Assembly: GCF_024323335.1 (NCBI RefSeq)
Contig: NC_066585.1
Location: forward strand, 76,308,109-76,372,108
Origin: Lathyrus oleraceus
Lineage: Eukaryota; Streptophyta; Magnoliopsida; Fabales; Fabaceae
Direction: 5' to 3'
DNA length: 64,000 nucleotides
Below are positions 23,247 through 33,779 of this stretch, one piece after another. The notes beneath the pieces are model-generated. The model searched no databases, had not been told where the DNA came from, and saw only the letters and a program-made list of their open reading frames with translations. Numbering within the stretch: position 1 is the stretch's first letter; each line of letters opens with the position of its first letter. The position numbers and the translations under genes were made by a program.

Positions 23247-26200
23247 CTAGAGCCAATCAGGCATACCCCGTATGCCCATTGATCTAGTATGGCCATCATG
23301 CTTCTGCTGTGCAAGAGGCTTTGTCAGTGGGTCAACTATATTGTCAAGTGTAGGTACTTTACATATTTTCACATCTCCTCTATCTATTATATCTCGAATG
23401 AGATGATAACGCCTAAGTATGTGTTTGGATCGTTGGTGAGATCTAGGCTCCTTGGCTTGTGCGATAGCACCATTGTTATCATAATAGAGACCAATGGGAT
23501 CCACAATGCCAGGGACTATGCCAAGTTCACTAATGAACATTTTGATCCAAACAGCTTCCTTTGCTGCACTTGAGGCAGCAATATACTCGGCCTCGGTTGT
23601 AGAATCAGCAACTGTATCTTGCTTTGAACTTTTCAAGCTCACAACGCCACCATTTAAGCAAAACACATAACCATTGGAATCATTCATATTAAAGCGTCTC
23701 AGCACCTTGTCTATGTACTCTGACTTAGGCCAAGCATTTCATGATCTATATCTATAGATTCTGATTCCTAATATATAGGCTGCTTCACCTAGGTCCTTCA
23801 TAGATAAGCATTTCCCCACCCAAGACTTTGCTTGTTGCAGGGTAGGGATATCGTTTCCAATAAGTAATATGTCATCTACATATAATACCAGGAATACGAT
23901 CATGCTCCCACTAACCTTCTTGTAGACACAAGGCTCATATTTGTTCTTGATGAATCCATATTGTTTTACTGTTTCATCAAAACGAAGATTCCATGAGTAG
24001 GTCACAAGCTCATCTTGATCCATGAGTAATACATCACCTTGATCAGATATCCATATATCTCAGGTAGGTGACGTATCCTGCCTGACCTACGTTGGTCTTG
24101 TTCTACTTGAGCAGGTTGCTCTTACACAACTAATTGTGTTTCCTGCTCCAATTCCTCCATAGGTGTGTCGATGCTTTGTGATTCTTGAATTTCTTCAAGC
24201 TCTACTTTCCTCCCACTGGTTCCTTTGGAAATAAAGATCCTTTTCTAGGAAAACTCCAGTTCGAGCGACAAACACTTTGCCCTCAGAAGGATTGTAGAAG
24301 CAATACCCTTTTGTTTCTTTAGGATACCCCACAAATAAGCATTTGTCAGATTTGGGCTCAAGCTTAGTTGAAATTTGTCGTTTCACATAAACCTCGCAAC
24401 CCCAAATCTTCATGTAAGACATATGTGGTTTCTTACCACTCCATATCTCATATGGTGTCTTATCAACCTTCTTGGATGGAACACGGTTAAGTGTGTAAGC
24501 TGTTGTCAATAGTGCATGTCCCCAAAAGGAGTTTGGAAGATCGGCGTGACTCATCATGGATCAGACCATGTCTAACAGGGTTCGATTTCTTCTCTCAGAT
24601 ACACCATTCCATTGGGGTGTTCCAGGAGGAGTAAGTTGGGATAGGATCCCACACTCTTTCAGATGGTCATCAAACTCTAGGCTTAAATACTCACCACCTC
24701 GATCTGATCGAAGAGTTTTAATATTCTTACCTAGTTGGTTTTGTACTTCATTCTTGAATTCCTTGAACTTTTCAAAGGACTCTGATTTGTGTTTCATTAA
24801 ATACACATAACCATATCTACTGAAATCATCAGTGAATGTGATGAAGTACTGAAAACCTCCTCTGGATGGTATGTTCAGTGGTCCACATACATCAGTATGT
24901 ATGAGGGCCAAAAGATCATTAGCTCTTTCACCTTTTTAGTATTAATGTTATTAATAGGCATTTCGAGATCAAGGACATACAGTCCATTGCTCATTTGTGC
25001 AGTAGCATAGAATATATCATTCAAATAAATTGAGCAACAATTGTTCTTTATTATAAATGAAAAAACCAAACTTGTCCAAACAAGAAATGGAAATAATATT
25101 CCTGCTAATTGCAGGTACATAATAACAGTTCTCTAACTGAATTATAAAACCACTAGGTAAAGTCAATACATAAGATCCTACGGCTAAAGTAGCAACCTTT
25201 GCTCCATTGCCAACTCGTAGGTCAACTTCACCTTTTGCCAAATCTCTACTCCCTTTCAGCCCCTGCACATTTGTACAAGTGTGAGAACCGCATCCAGTAT
25301 CTAATACCCATGATGCAGAAGTAGATGAATTAATAACAAAAATACCTGAAGTTGAAGTCTCTACTCCATTCTTCTTATCTTCCAGGTACTTTGGGCAGTT
25401 TCTCTTCCAGTGTCCGGTCTTACCGCAATGGAAGCAGGTGCCTTCTTTTGCTATGCCTCCATTAGGCTTCAAAGCATCAACGGTGGGTCTGGGTTTGGCA
25501 ACTTCCTTGCCTTTCCCTTTATCACCCTGCTTGGTGGGCCTTTTGTTCTGTCTCTTTCCACTTCCGATCATCAGAATGGACTTCCCTTTTGACTTCAGAT
25601 TCTGCTCGGCAGTTCTTAACATGGCGAGCAGTTTAGGAAGAGATTTGTCCATATCAATCATATTGAAATTTAGGACAAATTGACTGAAACTATCTGGCAA
25701 CGATTGCAAGATCAAATCAGTCGCAAGTTCCTTTTCGAAGGGAAAACCCAATCTCTCAAGGTTTTCCACATACCCAATCATCTTGAGTACATGGGGACCT
25801 ACAGGGGCTCCCTCAGCTAACTTGCTTTGGAAAAGGGCTTTTGAAACTTCAAACCTCTCATGCCTTGCTTGCTCTTGATAGAGCATCTTCATGTGTTCGA
25901 TCATATCGAACGCTGTCATGCTCTCATGTTGCTTTTGCAACCCTGAGTTCATGACATCCAGCATGAGACAAGCAGTTTCATTGGCATCATCGACATGCTT
26001 CTTATAAGCATCTCTTTCTGCCTTAGGTGCAGAACTAGGAGGTTCCTCTTCAGGAACAGGTGTCTCCAAGACATACAGCTTTTTTTATCATGTTTGAGGA
26101 CAATCCTCAGGTTTCGGTGCCAATCCAGAAAATTTGTCCCAGACAATTTTTCCTTGTCAAGGATTGATCGCAAGATGTTGTTAGAGGTGTTTGCTGTCAT
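23247..26200 (-). pseudogene. Copia gag-pol, frameshifted and with RT deletions
   Basis: Reading leftward: gag start at 26200 (MTANTSNNILRSIL, then LDWHRNLRIVLKHD), and a frame change in an A run near 26085. Gag continues at 26069-25017 with zinc knuckle CFHCGKTGHWKRNC and protease motif LDTGCGSHTC. Integrase is 24911-24561 (HTDVCGPL, RSDRGGEYL, TPQWNGVSERRNR) with its C-terminal part at 24557-24195. The RT survives only as 24023-23739, with the catalytic YVDD near 23880. RNase H is 23705-23247 (DSTTEAEYIAAS, RSKHILRRYHLIRD). Most of the N-terminal RT, which should lie between about 24195 and 24023, and the RT C-terminal part between 23739 and 23705 are absent. This copy cannot make a full polyprotein. 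Confidence 0.88.
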
Positions 26201-26513
26201 GGTTATCTACATAAGGATTAAGAAAATATAAGTATCATTGACATATTTAATTAGGCCTTTAATCAAATATGCTCCCACTATTTTACTCAAAACAAATGAC
26301 CCTCATCATTTGATTCGGAAAATCCCGTTGGAAGATTTTCTAGTGGGTCGAGATCCATATTTCACTTCGTTCTAAGTCCGCGTAGGCGGATTACACAAAA
26401 CTAGGTTATTTAGGTAGGAACTCCTTCCAGTTGTATCTCATACAACTCTCGAAAATTTCAGTTGGGTGAATAACTCCTTATTCCAATCCATCATATGGAC
26501 TATTCCCAATTCT

Positions 26514-26853
26514 TGCTTCTAAAACATATATGATATTATTATAATTAAGTTTGACCCATTGTCTTAGCAGTTGGATATTACAATTATCCCATCGCACCTT
26601 ACTAATATAGAACATGCACCTCGCTTTGGCGAAACCTACATTATCCGATACTAGTCTTGATGAGTGCTAAAACTTGGAAAGCAAACACATATAATATCAT
26701 CATAATTTGTTTAGTTAAGTTTGACCTATTGTTTTAGCAGTTGGATATTACAATTATCCCATCGCACCTTACTAATATAGAACATGCACCTCGCTTTGGC
26801 GAAACCTACATTATCCGATACTAGTCTTGATGAGTGCTAAAACTTGGAAAGCA
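26514..26853. repeat. 170 bp tandem duplication in the copia leader
   Basis: Two adjacent units, nearly identical over their last 140 bases, each ending GCTAAAACTTGGAAAGCA. The period is 170 by position. Confidence 0.9.
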
Positions 26854-27582
26854 TAAACTTAATATTTTAGTTTGAGGGAATTGCAATTGTTATGATCTCA
26901 CCGGCTTGTTTATCATATAAATCGTCTCTCACATGCATCAACATACATTCACATGCATCAACATACATACAAACAAAATGAAACAGTTATGGCCCCTAGC
27001 GCAATTGTTCTCCCAAGCCAATGAGAGAACCTAAGCTAACCTAATAACGATCTAAGCTTCTCCAAGCAAGATCTTCAAGGTTGTCCTCCATTGATATTGA
27101 ATTCTTCTCTTTCTTCATATCATTATTCTCCTTTGATATTGAATTCTTCTCTTTCTCCTTTGATACTGAATTCTTCTCTTTCTTCATATCATTACATTAC
27201 AGAGGAAACTCGTTTTACATACGAGGGTTTGAGATGAGAAAAGAAGTTACATTAAGAGATCAAAAGGAGAGGCACGACACGCAGGTCGTATTTAAAAAAC
27301 CCAAAACAAAATAAAGGACAACTAAGGCCATAACTGATCACAACAAGGCAATAATAACAAACACATTATTATTATTAAATTTTAATCCCTTTAATTAATT
27401 AAAACAAACTTAAATTTCGGCGACCGATCACACTACGCAGAGTTGGCCGGGGGTTCCGCTGTCCAAAATTTTAGCACTCATCAAGACTAGTATCATTTGA
27501 AATGAACAATTCATTTGAAATGGACATTGTTTTGCATCACCACAACCCTTGCGTAGTCAAAACAGAAACCCCACTTTGTGTG

Positions 27583-27758
27583 TGTGACGACCGTCACAAG
27601 GCATGTGATGACCGTCACGTCCTTGTTACGACCGTCACGGGCGTCACGCAGCGTGTTACGACCATCACGCATCTTGTTACGACCGTTACGCATCTTGTTA
27701 CGCTCGTCACGCATCCATCTTATTACGCTTGTTACGCTCGTCACACGAGCTTCACGCG
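27583..27758. repeat. Array of GTNACGNNCGTNAC palindromic units
   Basis: About eight spaced units such as GTGACGACCGTCAC and GTTACGCTCGTCAC. They contain TGACG/CGTCA half-sites in inverted pairs. The same consensus occurs in the unrelated Athila element at 6624-6755. Confidence 0.8.
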
Positions 27759-28287
27759 GCCAAGATAACAGAACTTTGAAACAGTCTACAGACCTCTTCC
27801 AAAAGCCCTAAATTCACAACTCCTTGACGGCACAACCCTTGCGCCGTCACCAACCCTAATGCGCCAATTTCAGACCGTCAAACACACCTCGATTGTTGAT
27901 TCAGTATGATTGATCAACAGGTCATTGCTTCACCATACTAATGTCGGATTCCGAAGCAAATGACCATTGATCGCTCAAAGGAAAACAATCATTTAGTGTT
28001 CGAATGAACGAAACAGAAACAGTATATCACATATACCGTATTTTGCATTAGGATTACTTATATCATATATAAGTTGATCGGTCTCAATTGCGTAACATAT
28101 GGACGATCGATGTATCGCTGCTTCACCATACTAATGTCGGATTCCGAAGCATAGTCAACATCAATCATCCAACTCGTACACTCATGATGCCAAATTTAAT
28201 TGCCCGTTTAATTAATTGATTCATTCTGTCTTTTAATCATATTAATACAGAAATTAAACACCTATCTGATTCATGGTTTCGTAAGTG

Positions 28288-28299
28288 GCTCTGATACCA
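28288..28299 (-). other. Primer binding site of the minus-strand copia element
   Basis: On the minus strand TGGTATCAGAGC lies one base after the LTR end. It is complementary to the 3' end of the initiator methionine tRNA, the usual copia primer, and fixes the element's orientation. Confidence 0.92.
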
Positions 28300-28300
28300 C

Positions 28301-29677
28301 TGAAGGAGAATTGCGACCCAAAGCGCAGCGGAAATTAAAATTTTCTCCTTTAGAGATCCTTACGAATGGTCATGATCAGTGATAGAATATTTACCTCTTG
28401 TGACGATTGAAACTTTTGGTGCAGATCTCTTGCGACGATCAAAACCTTTGATGCAGATCCACGAAGCGATCACGAACGTTGAACGATGACAACGTCTCTA
28501 CTCAGTCCACACGAACGGGTTCCTTCAATCTCAGTGCTAGCTGGTACGAATGAAGGCTTTGAGTGAGAGAGAGAGAGAGAGAAAACGAAAATAATGCAAC
28601 CGCTAATTTTTGCTTCTGCACAAGGGTTCTATTTATAGAACCACTTGTGTGGGCTTCAAGCTAAAAGCCCACTTAAGTGTATTTTGGCCCATATCTTATA
28701 ATATGCCCAAAATCACTTAAGCCCATGGTACCTTACCATATTTCACATTCTACTCAAGTACACCGTACCTTACGATGTTCTATAATTCACTTAAGGGCAC
28801 CGTACCTTACGGTATTCCTTAGTTACTCTATCTCTCATCAATCCGTCCTTTGTGTGTGACCCTGTAGGTTTTCGTGACGTTGGCAATTATATTAAATTAC
28901 GCATTTAACATAATAAACAGTGAGCGGTATCTAGCAACACATCACTGCTACCCAAGACACGAAAATGTCAAGTGATCTGACAAAACCATCTGTGATAATA
29001 ATTATGTGTATAATTACCCTTTTGCCCTTATGTCTATATTGAACACAAGGCATAGACCGTGTCATCCTTGTCCAGTTCAATATTGGGCCCATAGACATTT
29101 ATCCTGTTATGCAGGATGGGCAAATTCCATCTAGGTCACTCATGTCCCTCAGCATGCTTTGTGGAGTACCCATCAACTGTCTTTATGGTTATCCAGTTAC
29201 GGACAACGTTGGATCAGCAATAAAGCACTCGACTCTACATCTAGGGTCCATAGTGGTTTCAGGTCGAAGAGTGGAACACACTATTATCACCATGAGAATA
29301 ACTTATGACACCTTGCATAACTTTCTATATAGTATTCTCATAGCGGGTCAATCCGGTATAAATATTACTCCTAATATTCATACCTATGTTTAAGACTTGA
29401 TAACTCTTTATCCATGATCCATGAGATGTGATCATCAGTCTACAAACATAATAGTCTTAATGCTTTAATGTTATCCCACTTCACACTAAAGCTCGACTAC
29501 GGATACTTTAGGAATAGTGTCCTTATGTTTAATGTGTTCTCATGATTAAGTCACACTTAATACATTAAACGGACTATCTATTCCAGGGACTTTATTAATC
29601 AACCATAATAATGAGAATGCCTTTTATTATTCGATACAAGTACCAAAATGTATTGGCCTCTAGGGCTTACACCAACA
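28301..29677 (-). repeat. 5' LTR of the minus-strand copia element
   Basis: 1377 bp, ends TGAAGG and CCAACA on the plus strand. Nearly identical to the 21808-23232 copy apart from about nine substitutions and the shorter GA run. The adjacent primer site identifies it as the 5' LTR. The 94-codon frame at 29109-29393 is LTR sequence. Confidence 0.9.
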
Positions 29678-29823
29678 CAACCCCCTTACCCAGATCTCTG
29701 TTTCTCTTTTACTAGTTTTTGTTAAAACTTTTAGGTAATATCTCTTTTGTATTGGCAACTCGACTTGTATGATTTACCTTGGATTTAGTCAATATCTCTA
29801 ATGGTAACGAATACCCCGCTACA

Positions 29824-30010
29824 ACATTCTAGGGTTAAGCATATTGAAATTAAACATCACTTTTTACGTGGTTATGTTCAGAAGGGTATTTTTCATCTAA
29901 AATTTATTAATACATACCATCAATGGGCTGATATCTTTATAAAACTCCTTGCTATAGACAGGTTCGTTTTCATTTTGAAAAACTTATTTATGGACTTGTT
30001 TCTAGAATGA
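29824..30010 (+). pseudogene. SIRE-like copia RNase H, continuation after the solo LTR
   Basis: After the repeated ACATT the frame reads SRVKHIEIKHHFLRGYV, HLKFINTYHQWADIFIK and ends FLE stop. This is the C-terminal end of copia RNase H, normally RSKHIDIRHHFIRD-like, and directly continues the NPILH end at 17116. It shows that both halves belong to one element. Confidence 0.85.
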
Positions 30011-30368
30011 AATGATGTAATTCATAATGTTTAATTCTTTATAATTCTAGATTAGATTCTGAGAATATATTTTTTGACTCTGAAACATGAGCTTTCTGAA
30101 GTAAGGAAGTTTCATGAATCATAAAGGTTATGATCAGAAGCAATCTTATCAATTTGTCTTCCTGATTCTGAACAATCGTTGCATTAAATGGTTGTCATAT
30201 CATTTGAGCTCGTGTGATTCTAAGTGGTGATAGTTATCCCACTTTCTGAGCATGCATGATAAAAGCGTGACATATTGGGTTTAGCAATTATTGGAATTAG
30301 GTTAAAAACTCTTACGCTTACCCCATATGATTGCGTATTTTTACCTTGTCATCATTATAATTTTTTTT

Positions 30369-30792
30369 TATATAAACGCACTTCACTCACATTTTCACAG
30401 TACGCGCATAATATTTCCATACTTTCATCTTTCAAACTAAAACACCCCTCTCTGCAATTGTTCATCTCTCCTTCATCTTCAACAATTGCTGCTGAACAAC
30501 AGACTCAACAACAGATTCAACAACAGTTTCAACAAATCCAACTAGCTTAGCCTAGATCTTCTTCTAGACCTGTCACTATTGAAAGCACTCCTTCTCCAAG
30601 GAAGAAATCAACGGTAGTAATATTCCGTCGGAAAATGATCCTATCTTCATAAAGATCGATCCATCAGAAGTTTTAGCATACTACATGGAGATTTGTCTTG
30701 AAGATAATATTGATCCTTTAGTGGATCCCTTAAATCTTCCGGATGACTACGTAAATGTTCCGTCGCCTCCTCCTCCTTCCCAAAACCCTTAG
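30369..30792 (+). pseudogene. SIRE accessory ORF relic with a TATA box upstream
   Basis: A TATATAAAC box lies at 30369-30377, followed by a CT-rich leader. Coding relics follow near 30470-30550 (SPSSSTIAAEQQTQQQIQQQ) and, after a TAG and a frame change, PSEVLAYYMEICLED, PLNLPDDYVNVPSPPPPS and a stop at 30790-30792. A proline-rich ORF after pol is known in SIRE-type elements, sometimes called env-like. I see no membrane segment here. Two frame breaks make it a relic. Confidence 0.6.
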
Positions 30793-31870
30793 TTTTTCTA
30801 AAAAGTGTCTTCGCACGTATGTGTGCTTTTTATTTCTATCTAAGAGAGTGTGTGGTTTTATGTTTATTTAAATACATGTTGCATTTCTCTATTGTTTTTC
30901 TCTGTATTTCCATCTATGTAATTGTTTGTATCTTTTCTGCTTGTTGGCGTTTATCAATGAAAATTGTTTTTGTTGTTTCTCATTATTTCCTTTATTATTT
31001 TGTCTATGTCTTTTTGATTAATGACAAAGGGGGAGAAACATATATAAGGGGAAGATGCGTAATTATTTTTTATGTGCCCAAATTCCTAACTAAAGAACCC
31101 AAAGACTGTTTAATGTTTTCTGCTAACAACTACTTCAAAGAATAGCATGTTAACTATTTTACAAGGTTATGTTCAAACATCAAAAGCTCTTTTGAAGTTT
31201 CAAAGATCAGAATACAAGTTACCAGTTTCATATGAAATTTTCTTCTATCTGAGTATGTAAAATCTTCATGTTAATGCATGAATTTTCAAGGAATTAATAA
31301 CAATGTTCTGAACTTAAAACATTGGGTACTTGGCTTCAAGTTCTAGAGAATTAGAAAATTTTGGCATTGGCATATAGCTATGAGGAAGAGTTTCCCTTAC
31401 AGTAATCAGACTGGGCAATCAAGTTCTTGAGAAGAATTCTCACTTCTGAAAGTTCTTCTTCTCAACCAGGTTCTGAAAGTTCTTTTTAAAAGTTCTGCTC
31501 TTCAAAGACAATCTAGCTCTGAAAAAGAATTTCAAAGAGAATCAACTTTCAAGTTCTAACTGAAGATAACTAACTCTAAAGTTTATTAAAAAAGAACTCA
31601 ACCAAGCTTTTAAAGTGAAGCTCATCAGAATGTTGATGTTAACAAAATAATGCTCTGTATAACATCAATCAACTTTTGAAGATAAACCAAATTCTGATTG
31701 AAAATTTACACTGGTACTTCAAAAAGGTTAATTAGGAAAGTGTTCTTTCATTCTGATTTTATCTTTTTAGGATTATACATCTCAGGAGGAGCTTTGTGCT
31801 TCTGTAAGATGTATTCTTCTGTGATTACCCTGTACAAAACTGTTCATCAAAATATATGTTTTGTCATCAT

Positions 31871-31885
31871 AAAAAAGGGGGAGAT
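31871..31885 (+). other. Polypurine tract of the SIRE-like element
   Basis: AAAAAAGGGGGAGAT directly abuts the LTR start TGTTAG. A second similar tract, GACAAAGGGGGAGAAAC, lies inside the element near 31022-31038 and has no LTR behind it. Confidence 0.85.
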
Positions 31886-33246
31886 TGTTAGAACAAGATT
31901 TGGTTATGCATCTATACCTTATGTTTTGATGATAACAATGTTGTATTTGTATGAGAACAATTTTGGTACCCTAATGGTTTGTTATTGTGTAGCTTTAATA
32001 GCCAATTCTGATTTTGAGTATATGACATGCAACGTCATCAGTTTCTGAACAACGAGTTCCAAATCCTCTTTTGCACCAATTATAAGAAGTTCTGAAAGAT
32101 GTTCAATGTTGTTGTTGCAATGATCTTTCCGCTTCTATATTAATTCACTCTTGAGAAGCTTCTAATGAGACGTTATATTGCTGCTGCAACATTCTCTTAG
32201 TTCGTGCTTCTAGACGTGACTCTGATCACCAAGCTTTTGAAGAATGACAAGCTTCTGAAGTTGTGTTACGTAGTTGAAGATTCTGAAGATCTCAAGCCAT
32301 ACGATTGAGGTTATCAAGGTTCTGACGTAGATTGTGAAGACTCTGAAGATTTTAAAGATACTTAAGATCTCAAGTCAGGCTGCTGACACTATCAAGGTTC
32401 TAACCAAAGATTCTGATGTTTCTGAATCCAGTTTTATGTTTCTTTATTTCATGCTTCATCAACTTTCATCAGAAGCCAATGAACTTGAAGATAATATAAA
32501 ATGGTAACGTGATCAAATAGTACATAGTACAAATCAAATATCATTTCCACTACCTCATTTCGTGGGCAAAGGCCAGTACTATACATCCCACATGTCACTG
32601 ATTTTGTGTGTGAAGGACAATTTGCAGTATCACTCATTTCACCATCCAATAGTGGGCAACCGCTCTATGAGCTTTCCCTATTTTTCCCTCCAACGATCTT
32701 CTTCTTATGCTATATAAATGAGAATTGGAGACTTTAAGAAAGTCGTCGATGATACAATATTTTGACAAGTCTGTTTCTTTGTGAAAAGCTATCATTCTTT
32801 TGTGCATAGTTTTTCTTTAAGTGTTTCTTTATCATTTGTGTAAAATCTGCTTGTATATAAGTAACTTGTAACACACAAAATATTATTCAAACTGTTTGTT
32901 TGATTCCTTAAGGAGGTTATCCTTGAGAAGACAAAGAAGGTTATTCTTTGTGAGTCCTTAAGGATACTAGGGTATAGTTGGATCCTTGAGAAGACAAAGA
33001 AGGCTATCCTTTGTGATTATTGTAATCTGTTGATTATAGTGGATTAAGTCCTTGTGTATGAGGCAAAATCACCTTGGCGGGTGGACTGGAGTAGCTTTGA
33101 GTTTCAAAAGAATCGGGATGAAAATACTTGTGTTTTTATCTCTTTGTTATTAACTTGTTAGTGGTGTTCTTGTTTTGGAAAAGTCGTTGGCTTATAAAAC
33201 CCAATTCAAACCCCGCTTTCTTGTGTTTTTCACACCTTCAATAACA
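31886..33246 (+). repeat. 3' LTR of the SIRE-like element
   Basis: Starts TGTTAGAACAAGATTTGG after the polypurine tract and ends CTTCAATAACA, about 1361 bp. It has inverted TGTTA/TAACA termini. A CTATATAAATG box near 32708-32719 fits a U3 promoter. The next five bases are AACAA, but the 5' target duplication is lost. Confidence 0.82.
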
Positions 33247-33779
33247 AACAAGAGCATATTGACAACCGTAGAAAGGAAAGAAATCAGATAAACAAAAGAA
33301 ATTGGATATCGACAACCTGAAATGCGTCTTCCCATAAATATTCTTCTAGGTAGAAGTTCTTTGCCTTTGTATTGATTGCTTAACTACTTTTTTTTCTTCT
33401 CGTTTTCTTTATGTTTGTATCCATTATTGTAACACATATGTGTAATGAAAAAGGGGTATTGGGATTGTGAGGGGATAATGGTTTCCTTTTTTCGTTATTG
33501 CTACCTTTATTGGCTCTTTTGTTTGCTGCATTTGATGTTTTTGTTTAGGTTTCCATCAATTTTGTTTACCCGTTTTGATTAATTGATTTACTCAATCATT
33601 TGATTCATGTTTGGATCCTAGCATACTTTATGTTTGTTTTTGGAAAGTTGTAGGTTTTTGAGGATGTTTGACTCAACTAGGTTTGAATCAAGGAAGAATC
33701 GGATTTGGATTTTGTTTTTTGTTGTTTTTTGTTGTTTTTTGTATGTTTGATTATTTCATAAGGGTTGGATTGGTGTATC
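33247..33779. other. Host sequence between the SIRE-like 3' LTR and the inverted solo LTR
   Basis: 533 bp without coding signal. It includes a (GTTGTTTTTT) run near 33715-33741 and ends in the TSD GTATC. It may be part of the split TGTCGTA-type LTR that resumes after 38624. Confidence 0.4.

Larger units (their letters stand above)
26201..28287 (-). other. Long untranslated leader of the copia element, with internal repeats
   Basis: About 2.1 kb between the primer site and gag. It holds a 170 bp tandem duplication (26514-26683 and 26684-26853), short TTGATATTGAATTCTTCTC repeats near 27090-27190, a CGTCAC array at 27583-27758, and a 33 bp direct repeat (TGCTTCACCATACTAATGTC...) near 27930 and 28120. 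No supported coding region; the frames at 27502-27811 are by-products of the CGTCAC array. Confidence 0.7.
21808..29677 (-). mobile_element. Young Ty1/copia element, minus strand, with internal deletions
   Basis: Flanked by CAACC at 21803-21807 and 29678-29682. It has two near-identical LTRs, a tRNA-iMet-type primer site inside the right LTR and a GTGGGAGAT polypurine tract inside the left LTR, so transcription runs leftward. The uninterrupted target can be read in the inverted solo LTR as CATAACCAACCCCC, confirming the insertion point. Total length is 7870 bp. Gag, protease, integrase, RT and RNase H pieces are recognisable, but frames are broken and parts of RT are missing, so it is non-autonomous now. 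The lineage is uncertain, perhaps Angela-like. Confidence 0.92.
17117..29823 (+). repeat. Ogre/Tat-like solo LTR (about 4.8 kb) with a nested copia element
   Basis: Starts TGTAAGACCCCAATTTTGTC and ends CCCCGCTACA, with inverted TGTA/TACA ends. It is flanked by the 5 bp duplication ACATT at 17112-17116 and 29824-29828, so it is a complete single LTR unit and no internal domain remains. Removing the 21808-29677 insert and one TSD leaves about 4.83 kb. An inverted copy of equal length lies at 33780-38624. LTR length and sequence character suggest Ogre/Tat, which I infer. Short ORFs inside are not genes. Confidence 0.85.
15104..33246 (+). mobile_element. SIRE/Maximus-like Ty1/copia element, 5'-truncated, split by nested insertions
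   Basis: Coding remnants run integrase, RT, RNase H in copia order. RNase H is split at 17116/29824 by a solo LTR flanked by ACATT on both sides. After RNase H come an accessory ORF relic, a polypurine tract AAAAAAGGGGGAGAT and a 3' LTR. The tract form and long 3' region with an extra ORF suggest the SIRE lineage. The 5' LTR, gag, protease and part of integrase are missing. Frame stops throughout show it is old and dead. Confidence 0.8.

Noticed and set aside
27583..27758. CRISPR-like array
   Set aside because: Units are short, degenerate and palindromic without unique spacers, and this is plant DNA.
27502..27811. Overlapping frames with Thr/Val-rich repeats
   Set aside because: They are by-products of the CGTNAC array read in different frames, not proteins.
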